DNA of 44,126 nt from an uncultured Prevotella sp. (GTDB taxonomy: Bacteria > Bacteroidota > Bacteroidia > Bacteroidales > Bacteroidaceae). The notes under the pieces are model-generated. The model had not been told where the DNA came from and ran no database searches. It saw only the letters and a program-made list of their open reading frames with translations. Location: the NCBI GenBank assembly GCA_905198745.1, contig CAJKDU010000021.1:1-44126 (forward strand), given 5' to 3'. Both the position numbers and the translations under genes were made by a program. The first letter of the stretch is position 1; every line of letters starts with the position of its first letter. Shown in pieces: positions 27,187 to 35,587 of the stretch.

Positions 27187-27217
27187 TTTGCGGATAAAAA
27201 GATAATCACTACCTTTG
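27187..27217 (+). promoter_or_regulatory. Promoter of tRNA-Phe
   Basis: TTTG (27187-27190) and TACCTTTG (27210-27217) are 19 bases apart and lie 18 bases before the mature tRNA 5' end. Confidence 0.75.
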
Positions 27218-27234
27218 CATCCGCAAAATGACAT

Positions 27235-27307
27235 GGTGCCATAGCTCAGTTGGTAGAGCAAAGGACTGAAAATCCTTGTGTCCCCGGTTCGATTCCTGGT
27301 GGTACCA
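27235..27307 (+). tRNA. tRNA-Phe (anticodon GAA)
   Basis: A complete 73-base cloverleaf. The 7-bp acceptor stem pairs GGTGCCA with TGGTACC (one G-T pair). The D arm is AGCTCAGTTGGTAGAGC. The anticodon stem AAGGA/TCCTT encloses loop CTGAAAA, giving anticodon GAA. The T arm contains GGTTCGATTCC. The discriminator is A and the full CCA tail is not encoded. It has its own promoter and terminator. Confidence 0.97.
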
Positions 27308-27318
27308 CTTCTTATAGT

Positions 27319-27350
27319 AAAGAGAACTACCTTTAAGTAGTTCTCTTTTT
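27319..27350 (+). terminator. Terminator of tRNA-Phe
   Basis: A perfect 12-bp stem (27319-27330 with 27337-27348), 6-base loop, followed by a T run, 12 bases after the tRNA. Confidence 0.9.
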
Positions 27351-27436
27351 GTTTACACAAGATATGGATTGATAACAGAACTTCCACAATGCAGTATGCT
27401 AAAAGTATTGCAGAGTTTGACTTATCTTATGTAAAC
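27351..27436. repeat. Inverted repeat flanking about 60 bases after tRNA-Phe
   Basis: GTTTACACAAGAT at 27351-27363 is matched in reverse complement by ATCTTATGTAAAC at 27424-27436 (12 of 13). A weaker internal inverted repeat (GCAGTA and TATTGC) lies between the arms. No open reading frame of note lies inside. Together with the tRNA this could be the scar of an insertion, but no integrase or direct tRNA-end duplication is visible in the window. Confidence 0.55.
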
Positions 27437-27495
27437 AGGTGACCAAACGACGAACTTGTCTTATTATACGGTTCGCCCATAAAGATCCAGCAAAT

Positions 27496-27520
27496 AACCT
27501 GTCAGGTTCCTTTATATTTG
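27496..27520 (+). promoter_or_regulatory. Palindrome plus -7 element ahead of the fecR-like gene
   Basis: AACCTG-T-CAGGTT (27496-27508) is a perfect 13-base palindrome. It lies four bases before TATATTTG (27513-27520), a -7 match with no TTTG -33 box. A palindrome placed between the -33 and -7 positions would suit a repressor or activator. It would serve the anti-sigma gene starting at 27589. Confidence 0.5.
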
Positions 27521-27588
27521 TTAAAGTTTCGACAAAAGAAGGCACTATCCGGCCACACAATTCGTTATTACATTAAAAGGTATGCAAT

Positions 27589-27762
27589 ATGACTACTAAA
27601 AACGACCAACACGACCATATGGAAGACAATAAGACAGACAAGGACCTGCAATTCGAATTCAATCTGCAAAGAGCCTTGCTAGAAGAAACACCATCTCCCG
27701 ACGTAGATGCAGCATTCAGTGCCTTCAAGAAAAGAAATGCCCCCCCCGGGAAAGCACATTAA
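27589..27762 (+). CDS. FecR-like anti-sigma factor, N-terminal fragment (frameshifted)
   Basis: These 57 codons encode a charged, soluble segment (MTTKNDQHDHMEDNKTDKDL, then LQRALLEETPSPDVDAAFSA) that matches the cytoplasmic N-terminal part of FecR-type anti-sigma factors, where 'P-S-P-D-V-D-x-A-F' style motifs are common. The frame ends early: after residue 50 it enters a run of eight Cs (27740-27747) and stops at 27760-27762. With seven Cs the frame would read APPGKHIKSL and join the downstream membrane and FecR part, giving a protein of about 361 residues. I therefore see it as the 5' half of one gene broken by a one-base slip, or as a separate sigma-binding peptide if the slip is real. 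Confidence 0.75.
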   Translation: MTTKNDQHDHMEDNKTDKDLQFEFNLQRALLEETPSPDVDAAFSAFKKRNAPPGKAH

Positions 27763-28675
27763 AAGTTTGTCTATAGCAGCAGCATGTCTATTGGCTGCAG
27801 CATGCCTCATTGGTTTCATCTTCTTCACAGATATGAGCAAGAAGGAAACCATTCACCATACTACACAATTGGCAAGATTAGGCAACGTGGTGTATGAAGC
27901 GCACCCCGAACGTCAATTCATCAGTGTGAGCTTTGGCGACAAGACCATAGATATATCACCTTCGACAAACCAACAGTCCGAAGGCATCACACTGACGGAC
28001 AACAACGAGATACAGGTCTTTAACGTTCCAAAAGACAATCATGACGAGGCAACGCTCAGCGTTCCTCAAGGCCTTACAGCCAAAATCATGCTGGACGACG
28101 GCACAATCATCTGGATGAACGCAGACAGCAAGATAACCTTTCCACGGCATTTTTACGACAAAGGTCCCAGAGAGGTGAAACTATCGGGTGAGGCGTGCTT
28201 CGAAGTGACCCATGACGAGAACAGCCCTTTCACAGTTAGCTGTAATGGGTTCAAAACAACGGTACTCGGCACCAAATTCAACATTCACAGCTATGACAAC
28301 GAAGCACCCAAGATAACTCTTATCAGTGGTAAGATTTCCGTTGACAACGAGCACCAAGTAGCCTTGCTAAACCCTGAACAGACACTAACCATCAACAACG
28401 AGCATGAAATGGATATAACGCAAGCCGATCTTGACGTGGTGACAAGCTGGATGACAGGGAACTTCTATTTCGACGGACAGACACTTCAGGAAATTCTTAC
28501 AGAAGTGGGGAGATGGTATAACGTGAACATCGTGTTCACCAACAGCAAGCACCTCACCGAGAAACTGCATTTCAACACAGAACGAAACAAACCCATACAA
28601 AATATTGTCAAGCAATTGCACATGATTTGCAATGCAAAATTCCAACTGACAGACAAGGCACTGATAGTAGACTAA
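27737..28675 (+). CDS. FecR-like anti-sigma factor, membrane and periplasmic part
   Basis: This reading frame (312 residues from the ATG at 27737; an earlier in-frame ATG is at 27707) has one membrane helix near its start (LSIAAACLLAAACLIGFIFF) and then a FecR periplasmic domain: VPQGLTAKIMLDDGTIIWMN, ITFPRHFYDKGPREVKLSGE, CFEVTHDENSPFTV, TTVLGTKFNIHSY. A DUF4974-type C-terminal domain (LQEILTEVGRWYNVNIVF) follows. In FecR systems this part senses the STN domain of a partner TonB receptor; the STN-bearing SusC encoded next is the obvious partner. The cytoplasmic sigma-binding part lies in another frame upstream. The ATG at 27737 sits directly before the C8 tract and overlaps the upstream frame, so coupled re-initiation is possible. 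Confidence 0.9.
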   Translation: MPPPGKHIKSLSIAAACLLAAACLIGFIFFTDMSKKETIHHTTQLARLGNVVYEAHPERQFISVSFGDKTIDISPSTNQQSEGITLTDNNEIQVFNVPKDNHDEATLSVPQGLTAKIMLDDGTIIWMNADSKITFPRHFYDKGPREVKLSGEACFEVTHDENSPFTVSCNGFKTTVLGTKFNIHSYDNEAPKITLISGKISVDNEHQVALLNPEQTLTINNEHEMDITQADLDVVTSWMTGNFYFDGQTLQEILTEVGRWYNVNIVFTNSKHLTEKLHFNTERNKPIQNIVKQLHMICNAKFQLTDKALIVD

Positions 28676-28688
28676 TCAGTGCCTTGTC
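28652..28688 (+). terminator. Hairpin overlapping the end of the fecR-like gene
   Basis: A perfect 14-bp stem (28652-28665 with 28675-28688), 9-base loop, starts inside the last codons and spans the TAA stop at 28673-28675. The following bases are T-rich. It probably terminates or attenuates transcription before susC, whose ATG is 130 bases further on. In that gap GTACCC (28713-28718) and GGGTAC (28753-28758) form another inverted repeat, possibly a control site. Confidence 0.75.
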
Positions 28689-28818
28689 ATTTCATTTTGT
28701 CAACTAAAAGACGTACCCACATAACAACATTCCGCATTTTAACATCAATTAAGGGTACAATATGTCACAATCTTCCGTATCAACTATATAGTAAAGAGAA
28801 ATCATAGAAACCAGAATA

Positions 28819-31800
28819 ATGCGAACAAGCAAAAGAAAAGAAATGAGAACAAGAGTAAAGAGAGGATTGTTTACGCTCTTGTTGTTCTTCACAACCACCC
28901 TTTCCGCCCTGGCGCAGCACAAGTTGATAACCGTATCGTTTCAAGACGAGAAGGCCACAACAGCATTGCGCAAAGTGGAAAAGCTTTCGGGTAAGAAGAT
29001 TCAGTACAACTACAACGACGTAAACTTTAAAGTAACACTCAGCATGAACAACAAATCAGCTGAGCAAGTGGTCAACGCTATCATTCGGCATCATGGATTG
29101 AAAGCAGATGCCAAAGGAGAATACATCGTTATTATAAAAGACGTCAACGTGCCTAAGGAACAGGTTGACCCCATGTCAGTACAAGGTGTCGTTATAGATG
29201 AAAAGGGCGAGCCTGTGATTGGTGCCGTGGTACGCAACCGTAGCAGCAAGACAAACACCGTAACCGATGCTGACGGTAGATTCTCTTTGAAATCGAACTC
29301 AGAAAACGTAACACTCGACATATCTTACTTGGGTATGAAGGACCAGCAGTGGAACGGCAAGCGCGGCACATGGGCATTGGTACTCATGAGGGACGCAAGC
29401 AAGACCATTGACGAAGTGGTGGTAACCGGCTACCAGCAGTTGGACCGTCGCAACCTTACATCTTCCGTAGTGTCAAAAAGCATGGATGAACTGATGCGCG
29501 GTGGTGTAAGCGATGTGTCAAAAATGCTCGAAGGTCAGATTCCAGACCTTGTTGCCACCTCTGCCAGTGGTGAAATCAACGCCACCAACAAAATTCGAAT
29601 TCGTGGTACCAGCACCTTAATTGGTAACCGTGAACCTTTATGGGTGCTCGATGGTGTAATCCTCACCGACCCTATTAGCTTGACATCAGACGTGCTGAAC
29701 GATCCCGACTACGTGAACCGCATCGGTAACGCCATAGCCGGCATCAACCCCCAGGATATCAAACGTATCGACGTACTGAAAGACGCTGCCGCCACAGCCC
29801 TCTATGGTACACGTGCCGCCAACGGCGTAATCGTGGTTACCACCAAGAGTGGCCGCGAAGGCAAGCCGATTGTGTCGTACACAACTCAGCTGACATTACG
29901 CAAGCGACCATACTATACGGACAGCAAGATTAACTTGATGAATTCGGCAGAGCGTATTGAATTTTCACAATATCTTACCGACAGGCATTTCAGTTTCCCT
30001 TCAAATATGCCTAAAACAGGATATGAATACGCCCTCAAGCAATACTATACCGGTCAATTGACACATGAAGAATTTCTGAATGAGATAGACATTTTGGCAG
30101 CACAAAATACCGATTGGTTTAAGTTGCTTACCCACAATTCTTTTTCACAAGATCATTCTGCCAGCATATCTGGAGGTTCTGACAAGGTAAGATATTATAC
30201 ATCCATTGGCTATACTGACCAAGACGACGTCATCAACAACACGAAGAACCGACGTTATACAGCAATGGCCAAAATAGACATGACACTTAGTAGCAAGTTG
30301 CAATTTCAAGTAAACCTTAACGGATATTTGAATGACCGCGACTATTCTGCAGGTGATGTCAACCTCATTAATTATGCCTATACCACAAGTCGCTGTATCC
30401 CTGCTTATGACGCCGACGGAAGCTACCATTTTTACAAAAAGCAGGGAAGTAGCGGTTATTTGAACTATAATGCCATGTTCGAAGACGAGAACAGCAGCAC
30501 TACCCAAGAAACAAATGCCATCACTGCAACATTCAACTTACGATATCAACCGTTCAAGGATTTGTTCTTCAATGCTGTTTTTTCTGCTAATGTTCAAAAC
30601 GCCAATGTAGAAACCTGGTATGGTGAGAAGTCCTACCACACTGCCACACTGCGTAATTGCGAATATGACGAAGACCCAGCCAAAGATCAATTTGACTATC
30701 TTCCATATGGTGGTGAACTTATAACACAATCCAACAAAAACGTGGGATGGACTGCCCGTTTACAGGGAAACTACAACAAATACTTTGGCGAGAACATGAA
30801 ACACAACATCAATGTTGCACTTGGATTTGAGGCAAGTTCAAACCATTCAAAAGGATACAACTATACACAAAGAGGTTATTACAAAGACAGAGGTATGTCA
30901 TTTGCGACAAATATACCACAAGAATTTACAGCCTATTGGAACTGGATGAGGACAAACGTACCGTCATTATCGAACAACAAGACTAATATCGTTTCCGCAT
31001 ACGCAACCTTGTCTTACACATACAAAGACATCTTTACGGTCAATGCGAACGGAAGATATGATGGTTCCAACCAATTCGGAAGCAGAAGTAAGGACAATCT
31101 GCTTCCTATTTGGTCTGTGTCTGGAAACCTCAATATTCGTTCACTTCTTGACATTAGAAAGGAATGGGTAAATGACATCAGATTAAAAGCATCTTATGGA
31201 GAACAAGGTAACATGCTTGACAATCAGACTCCAGAATTGATCATCAAAAAGGGCAACATGAATTCATTCTACAATGAAATGGTTTCATCTGTTGCTTACT
31301 TTGCCAACCCTAACTTAAAGTGGGAGAAGACTCGTTCAACCAACATAGGATTGGAATCAAGTTTCCTTGATAACCGTCTACAATTGGAAATGGAATACTA
31401 CCATAAAAAGACAGTTGATGCATTTATGAATAAAACCATTTCCGACATAAATGGTTATACATCTTACGTAGTAAACTCCGGAACAATCACCAATAGTGGT
31501 TTCAACTTCACAGTAACTGCAACTCCAATTAAATTGAAAAATTTCTATTGGATTTTCTCCGGCAACTTGTCAAAGATATACAACAAGGTTCAAACAGCTC
31601 CAGGAGCTGAAACATATACAAGAAGTGACTTCTTGACGGGTAATGCAGTAGTACAGGGGAAACCTGTAGGAACCTTTTATTCATACAGATTTGTTGGACT
31701 GAGCCCTGTAGATGGTGGACCTATCATTGATGACTGGGAAGAAAGAAAGGCTGAACTTGTTGGTGGAAGTGAATACGACACCTATACAAAAGTTCTTGTT

Positions 31801-32394
31801 GCTTCTGGCAAACGCGAACCAGACATCACTGGAAGTATCAACAACACATTCACCTATAAACAATGGAGATTGAGTTCAACGCTTCTTTATAATTTGGGAG
31901 CAAAGACTCGCCTATTCCGTCTGTTTGACGGATTTAGCGGAGGAACCGCATTTGCATCAGACAAGAATATCAGCAAGGATTTCTTAAAGAGATGGCAAAA
32001 TCCTGGAGACGAAAAAACGACAAATATTCCTTCTGTAATGGGTCCAGGTGATCCTGGATATTACAACTACGCCTCACAATGGTCTGGAGGCAATATTGCA
32101 TGGGTAGGAGCTAGACTTGGTGACAATTACTGGGAAATGTATGATTACAGTACTGCCCGAGTTGTTAGTGCCAATTACATCAAGCTCTCATCTTTGGCGC
32201 TCACCTACGAATTTGACCGTAAGACTTTGGATAGAATTGGACTTAACCGTCTCGCCATAACGTTGAGTGGTTACAATCTCCACACCTGGTGTGATTCAGC
32301 CTTAAAAGGTCAGACACCTACACAAGGCGGATTTACTGAAATACAGTTGGGTGATACTCCAAGTTATACATTAGGTGTTTCCATCAATTTCTAA
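28819..32394 (+). CDS. SusC-like TonB-dependent receptor with STN signalling domain
   Basis: A 1191-residue outer-membrane transporter. After the signal peptide (to about residue 32, ending SALAQ) comes an STN domain (about 35-112: ITVSFQDEKATTALRKVEKL ... AEQVVNAIIRHHGLK), which in such receptors contacts a FecR anti-sigma factor. Then follow a carboxypeptidase-regulatory-like domain (VQGVVIDEKGEPVIGAVV), a TonB-box-like stretch (IDEVVVTGYQQ), the plug (IKRIDVLKDAAATALYGTRA) and a barrel ending LGVSINF. Bases coding the first third are GC-rich like the core genes; from about 29,900 on, the barrel is distinctly AT-rich, so the gene looks mosaic. It heads the operon with susD 11 bases downstream. 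The substrate is unknown. Confidence 0.96.
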   Translation: MRTSKRKEMRTRVKRGLFTLLLFFTTTLSALAQHKLITVSFQDEKATTALRKVEKLSGKKIQYNYNDVNFKVTLSMNNKSAEQVVNAIIRHHGLKADAKGEYIVIIKDVNVPKEQVDPMSVQGVVIDEKGEPVIGAVVRNRSSKTNTVTDADGRFSLKSNSENVTLDISYLGMKDQQWNGKRGTWALVLMRDASKTIDEVVVTGYQQLDRRNLTSSVVSKSMDELMRGGVSDVSKMLEGQIPDLVATSASGEINATNKIRIRGTSTLIGNREPLWVLDGVILTDPISLTSDVLNDPDYVNRIGNAIAGINPQDIKRIDVLKDAAATALYGTRAANGVIVVTTKSGREGKPIVSYTTQLTLRKRPYYTDSKINLMNSAERIEFSQYLTDRHFSFPSNMPKTGYEYALKQYYTGQLTHEEFLNEIDILAAQNTDWFKLLTHNSFSQDHSASISGGSDKVRYYTSIGYTDQDDVINNTKNRRYTAMAKIDMTLSSKLQFQVNLNGYLNDRDYSAGDVNLINYAYTTSRCIPAYDADGSYHFYKKQGSSGYLNYNAMFEDENSSTTQETNAITATFNLRYQPFKDLFFNAVFSANVQNANVETWYGEKSYHTATLRNCEYDEDPAKDQFDYLPYGGELITQSNKNVGWTARLQGNYNKYFGENMKHNINVALGFEASSNHSKGYNYTQRGYYKDRGMSFATNIPQEFTAYWNWMRTNVPSLSNNKTNIVSAYATLSYTYKDIFTVNANGRYDGSNQFGSRSKDNLLPIWSVSGNLNIRSLLDIRKEWVNDIRLKASYGEQGNMLDNQTPELIIKKGNMNSFYNEMVSSVAYFANPNLKWEKTRSTNIGLESSFLDNRLQLEMEYYHKKTVDAFMNKTISDINGYTSYVVNSGTITNSGFNFTVTATPIKLKNFYWIFSGNLSKIYNKVQTAPGAETYTRSDFLTGNAVVQGKPVGTFYSYRFVGLSPVDGGPIIDDWEERKAELVGGSEYDTYTKVLVASGKREPDITGSINNTFTYKQWRLSSTLLYNLGAKTRLFRLFDGFSGGTAFASDKNISKDFLKRWQNPGDEKTTNIPSVMGPGDPGYYNYASQWSGGNIAWVGARLGDNYWEMYDYSTARVVSANYIKLSSLALTYEFDRKTLDRIGLNRLAITLSGYNLHTWCDSALKGQTPTQGGFTEIQLGDTPSYTLGVSINF

Positions 32395-32405
32395 AAGCAA
32401 CAAAC

Positions 32406-33986
32406 ATGAAAATAAAGAACATTATAATTACTCTTTCAGCAATTCTCACAACAACCAGTTGCGGAGACTTTCTGGAGGAATATTCACAAGACCATGATTA
32501 TGTAAGATCATGGAATGACTTGAACGAGCTACTGATCGGCGATTGCTATATGCCAGACAATACGGCATCGACATTTCAAAACCATGCAAATGCCGGAATG
32601 TTTCTACATCTGTTTTCTGATGAGATAGACGATCATGCCACTTCAGGGGCAAACTGGTTGGGATTTGGAATCCGCCATGAATATTTTGGTTCTATGACAT
32701 GGCAAGACAGGTTGGGAGCCAATGAAGACTTCACGACATTCTACAAGGAAAACAGGACATGGACTGCTATGTATAAGTACATTAATGTGGCCAATAATGT
32801 ATTGGCAAGTGCCGAAAACGTACCACAAACCACAGACGATGAAATAGCTGGAGTTAATTACGTCAAAGGGCAAGCTCATTTTCTCCGTGCATTCTACTAT
32901 TTTTGGCTGACAAACATGTATGGGCAGCCCTATAATCCCAATACATCGGCTACAGAATTGGGAGTACCCATCAAGACTACAAAAGAAGTAGAAGACATCA
33001 AGTTCAAGAGAAATACAGTGAAAGAATGTTACGATCAGATTGTCAATGATTTGCTCACTGCAGAAAAAGAACTGTACAATGCGAAAAGTATCAGACGCAA
33101 AAGCATCTACCGGGCAGATTCAGTTTCAGCACAAATGCTGCTCAGCAGAGTCTATCTGTATATGCAAGACTGGAATAAGGCTGCTGAATATGCACAAAAA
33201 GTCATCAAGAGATACCCCGAACTGGAGAATTTGAATGAGGTAAAAACAGGTTTTGCTTCGAAAGAGAATCCTGAGACTATCTTTTCTATGGGCGGCGATG
33301 ATTTACCACAAATTTTATATAATGGAAGACAAGGCGTAACATTGACTGCAGACCTATATAATACTTACGTTGACAATGACTTGAGAAAAAGTCAGTGGTA
33401 CTGGGTATACGGTGATTTCATAGGTGTCACAAAATGCGCACAGACTAGTAACTCATACCGACCAACGGATCCATTCTACTATGCTCAGAATTTCGGCGGA
33501 ACACAAAGACCAATATCGTCGTTGTTTTGGTTGCGTTCAGGAGAAGCTTATCTGAATTTAGCCGAAGCGCAAGCCTACCTGGGAAACGAGAAGGAAGCAA
33601 GAGCTACAATCAATGAACTTAGAAAGAGCAGATTTGCAACATCTGCTTTTGACAAAGACATCACTTCAACAGGTGACCAACTCATCAAAGACATAAGACA
33701 GGAAAGAAAAAGGGAATTGGCCTGTGAGGGGCAAAGATGGTTTGATCTCCGTAGGTACAGAGTTTGTCAGGTTCTTCCTGAAAGGATTTCGATTACACAC
33801 TACTTTTCAATATATAAAAGTGACACCGACGAAAGTGCCCCTATTGAGACCAGAAAATATGTATTAGGTGAAGACGATCCTTCATGGACAGCCCCCATCC
33901 CTTATGAAGTTTTGGATTTCAATGTAGGAATGGAAAGCAACGGCAACATCAGACGCTCATACGAAACTGTCGAAACTGTAAAATAG
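32406..33986 (+). CDS. SusD/RagB-like lipoprotein
   Basis: This 526-residue SusD-family lipoprotein (lipobox TTTSC, mature CGDFLEEYSQDHDYVRSWND) is the partner of the STN-type SusC just upstream. Family features include the helical repeat GQAHFLRAFYYFWLTNMYGQPY, the mid-protein SVSAQMLLSRVYLYMQDWNKAAEYAQKVI, LRSGEAYLNLAEAQAYLGNE, and the near C-terminal IRQERKRELACEGQRWFDLRRY. Length is usual for the family. It shares the AT-rich composition of the barrel part of susC, consistent with co-transfer of the pair. Its ligand cannot be told from sequence, and no carbohydrate-active enzyme is encoded in the operon. Confidence 0.95.
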   Translation: MKIKNIIITLSAILTTTSCGDFLEEYSQDHDYVRSWNDLNELLIGDCYMPDNTASTFQNHANAGMFLHLFSDEIDDHATSGANWLGFGIRHEYFGSMTWQDRLGANEDFTTFYKENRTWTAMYKYINVANNVLASAENVPQTTDDEIAGVNYVKGQAHFLRAFYYFWLTNMYGQPYNPNTSATELGVPIKTTKEVEDIKFKRNTVKECYDQIVNDLLTAEKELYNAKSIRRKSIYRADSVSAQMLLSRVYLYMQDWNKAAEYAQKVIKRYPELENLNEVKTGFASKENPETIFSMGGDDLPQILYNGRQGVTLTADLYNTYVDNDLRKSQWYWVYGDFIGVTKCAQTSNSYRPTDPFYYAQNFGGTQRPISSLFWLRSGEAYLNLAEAQAYLGNEKEARATINELRKSRFATSAFDKDITSTGDQLIKDIRQERKRELACEGQRWFDLRRYRVCQVLPERISITHYFSIYKSDTDESAPIETRKYVLGEDDPSWTAPIPYEVLDFNVGMESNGNIRRSYETVETVK

Positions 33987-33992
33987 AAAAAT

Positions 33993-34877
33993 ATGAATAA
34001 GATTATAACATTAGCACTGACGTTGGTAGGAATGTGTGCCCTGCAGTCTTGCAGCGATGAGAATTCGGTTATTGACTATGAAGATCCTACAGATTTCTTC
34101 ATGCCATCACCCGACGCCACAGACAAGATATCAGAATTACGAAAGCAGTTCAAAGAAGAAGAAGGCTCGTATTTGCTGTTCAACGACACACTGCAGCACT
34201 ATTATAAAGGAACGGACATCAATGGTGACAAACAATATTTCACGGAATTATTGGATGTAAAATATTCTGTGGGAGGAGTTAAGTATACTTCTGACAAATA
34301 CACATATACTTACCTTAATGAGGATATGTGTGAAAAGGCAACGGACTATCTCAAGAAGTTTCTTCTTCCTCATTTTTCCACTAAGCTTCGTCCTTTTTCG
34401 TGGTTTCTTTGCAGAACCATTTCGGGAGAAGACGCAAACGGAAACATTGTTCGTCCATACACCGTAACTGGAGAAAGAACTATCGTACTTGCCTGTGGAC
34501 AATTATCTTCATTGAACACAGATGCAAAGAAACGACAATTGGCATCACGTCATCTTCTGACTGTCATTGGTAATCTTGCCAGTAATAATGCATCCGCTTT
34601 TTCCGATTTCACGGAAATATGCAGCAAATATTACAAGACATCGCTAGACAACCCGACGAATGTTTCAGCCAATGATTATGTACGATCCTACGGATTTGCC
34701 AATTCCACACAGATAACAACCTTTCCGTCACAGGAAGATGACATCAGTTCCTTTGCCTCAATGGTGATAACATATACTGATGAACAAATCGAAAGGGTTT
34801 ATGCAAAATATCCTCTTGTGATACAAAGAGCCAAATTATTCAAGGCTGATTTGATTTCATTGGGATACTCTTTTTAA
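33993..34877 (+). CDS. Lipoprotein resembling SusCD-associated zinc metallohydrolases, without HExxH
   Basis: A 294-residue lipoprotein (lipobox ALQSC, mature CSDENSVIDYEDPTDFFMPS) six bases after susD. Its architecture recalls the 'substrate import-associated zinc metallohydrolase lipoprotein' family that often follows SusCD pairs: a middle helical part (DMCEKATDYLKKFLLPHF) and a C-terminal part with ANDYVRSYGFANSTQ, then a block around FASMVITYTDEQI. The place where those proteins carry HExxH reads LASRHLLTVIGNLAS (about residues 183-197), so the zinc site is missing. If the family assignment, which is from memory, is right, this is an inactive relative that may bind rather than cut. Otherwise it is an unknown SusE/F-like surface lipoprotein. 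Confidence 0.6.
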   Translation: MNKIITLALTLVGMCALQSCSDENSVIDYEDPTDFFMPSPDATDKISELRKQFKEEEGSYLLFNDTLQHYYKGTDINGDKQYFTELLDVKYSVGGVKYTSDKYTYTYLNEDMCEKATDYLKKFLLPHFSTKLRPFSWFLCRTISGEDANGNIVRPYTVTGERTIVLACGQLSSLNTDAKKRQLASRHLLTVIGNLASNNASAFSDFTEICSKYYKTSLDNPTNVSANDYVRSYGFANSTQITTFPSQEDDISSFASMVITYTDEQIERVYAKYPLVIQRAKLFKADLISLGYSF

Positions 34878-34897
34878 GGATAAAAACATTACATAAG

Positions 34898-35587
34898 ATG
34901 AATATAAGATATATAATAAAAGGATTATTCGCTGTCGCATTATGTTTATCATTAAACTCATGCAGTGATGACGAAGAAGCACCTAAAGACAAAATACCAG
35001 CATCTGAACAAGGAACTTACACAGACCCACGTGACGGGAACGAATACAAATGGGTTAGGTACGGAAAACAAGACTGGATGGCTGAGAATTTCAGATATTA
35101 TCTTAACGATGATTCAAAATGCAAGTTATACGAGAACAGCAACAGGAAACTTGTAGATGTAAAAAAATACGGTCGTCTATACACCTTCAATGCAGCGCTT
35201 GAGGTGTGCCCTGAAGGTTGGCGCCTCCCCACCGACGAAGATTGGAAGGAATTGGAAATGACATTAGGTATGTCGAAAAGCGATGCTGACAAATGGGACG
35301 AGCGCGGTAATATTGCGTCACGTATGCTTACCCGTTATGATGAGACCTGCGACTTGAATTTGCTTTTGGGCGGTTATCATGACCCTGGTCTCGCCATGGG
35401 ATTATCAGGATTTATCCGCTTAGGTATCTACGGGTTCTATTGGACTGCAAGCAAAGACACTGAACAGGGGAAAGGTGACGGATACTATTGGTACAGAAAA
35501 TTTGTGTTCAACCAAGACTATGTCATCAGACAGAGCACGTCATCTGAGATGCTCTTCAGTGTTAGATATGTAAGAGATGCGCAGTAA
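34898..35587 (+). CDS. FISUMP-domain lipoprotein
   Basis: A 229-residue lipoprotein (lipobox SLNSC) whose mature end CSDDEEAP matches the acidic surface-export signal of Bacteroidetes lipoproteins, so it should be exposed on the cell surface. The rest is one FISUMP domain (Fibrobacter succinogenes major paralogous domain): YKWVRYGKQDWMAENFRY, VCPEGWRLPTDEDWKELE, LLLGGYHDPG, FYWTASKDTEQGKGDGYYWY and the closing SVRYVRD. These domains have a C-type-lectin-like look and are thought to bind or adhere; no enzymatic role is established. Its stop overlaps the start of the DUF4105-like gene by 11 bases, so the two are translationally coupled. Confidence 0.9.
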   Translation: MNIRYIIKGLFAVALCLSLNSCSDDEEAPKDKIPASEQGTYTDPRDGNEYKWVRYGKQDWMAENFRYYLNDDSKCKLYENSNRKLVDVKKYGRLYTFNAALEVCPEGWRLPTDEDWKELEMTLGMSKSDADKWDERGNIASRMLTRYDETCDLNLLLGGYHDPGLAMGLSGFIRLGIYGFYWTASKDTEQGKGDGYYWYRKFVFNQDYVIRQSTSSEMLFSVRYVRDAQ

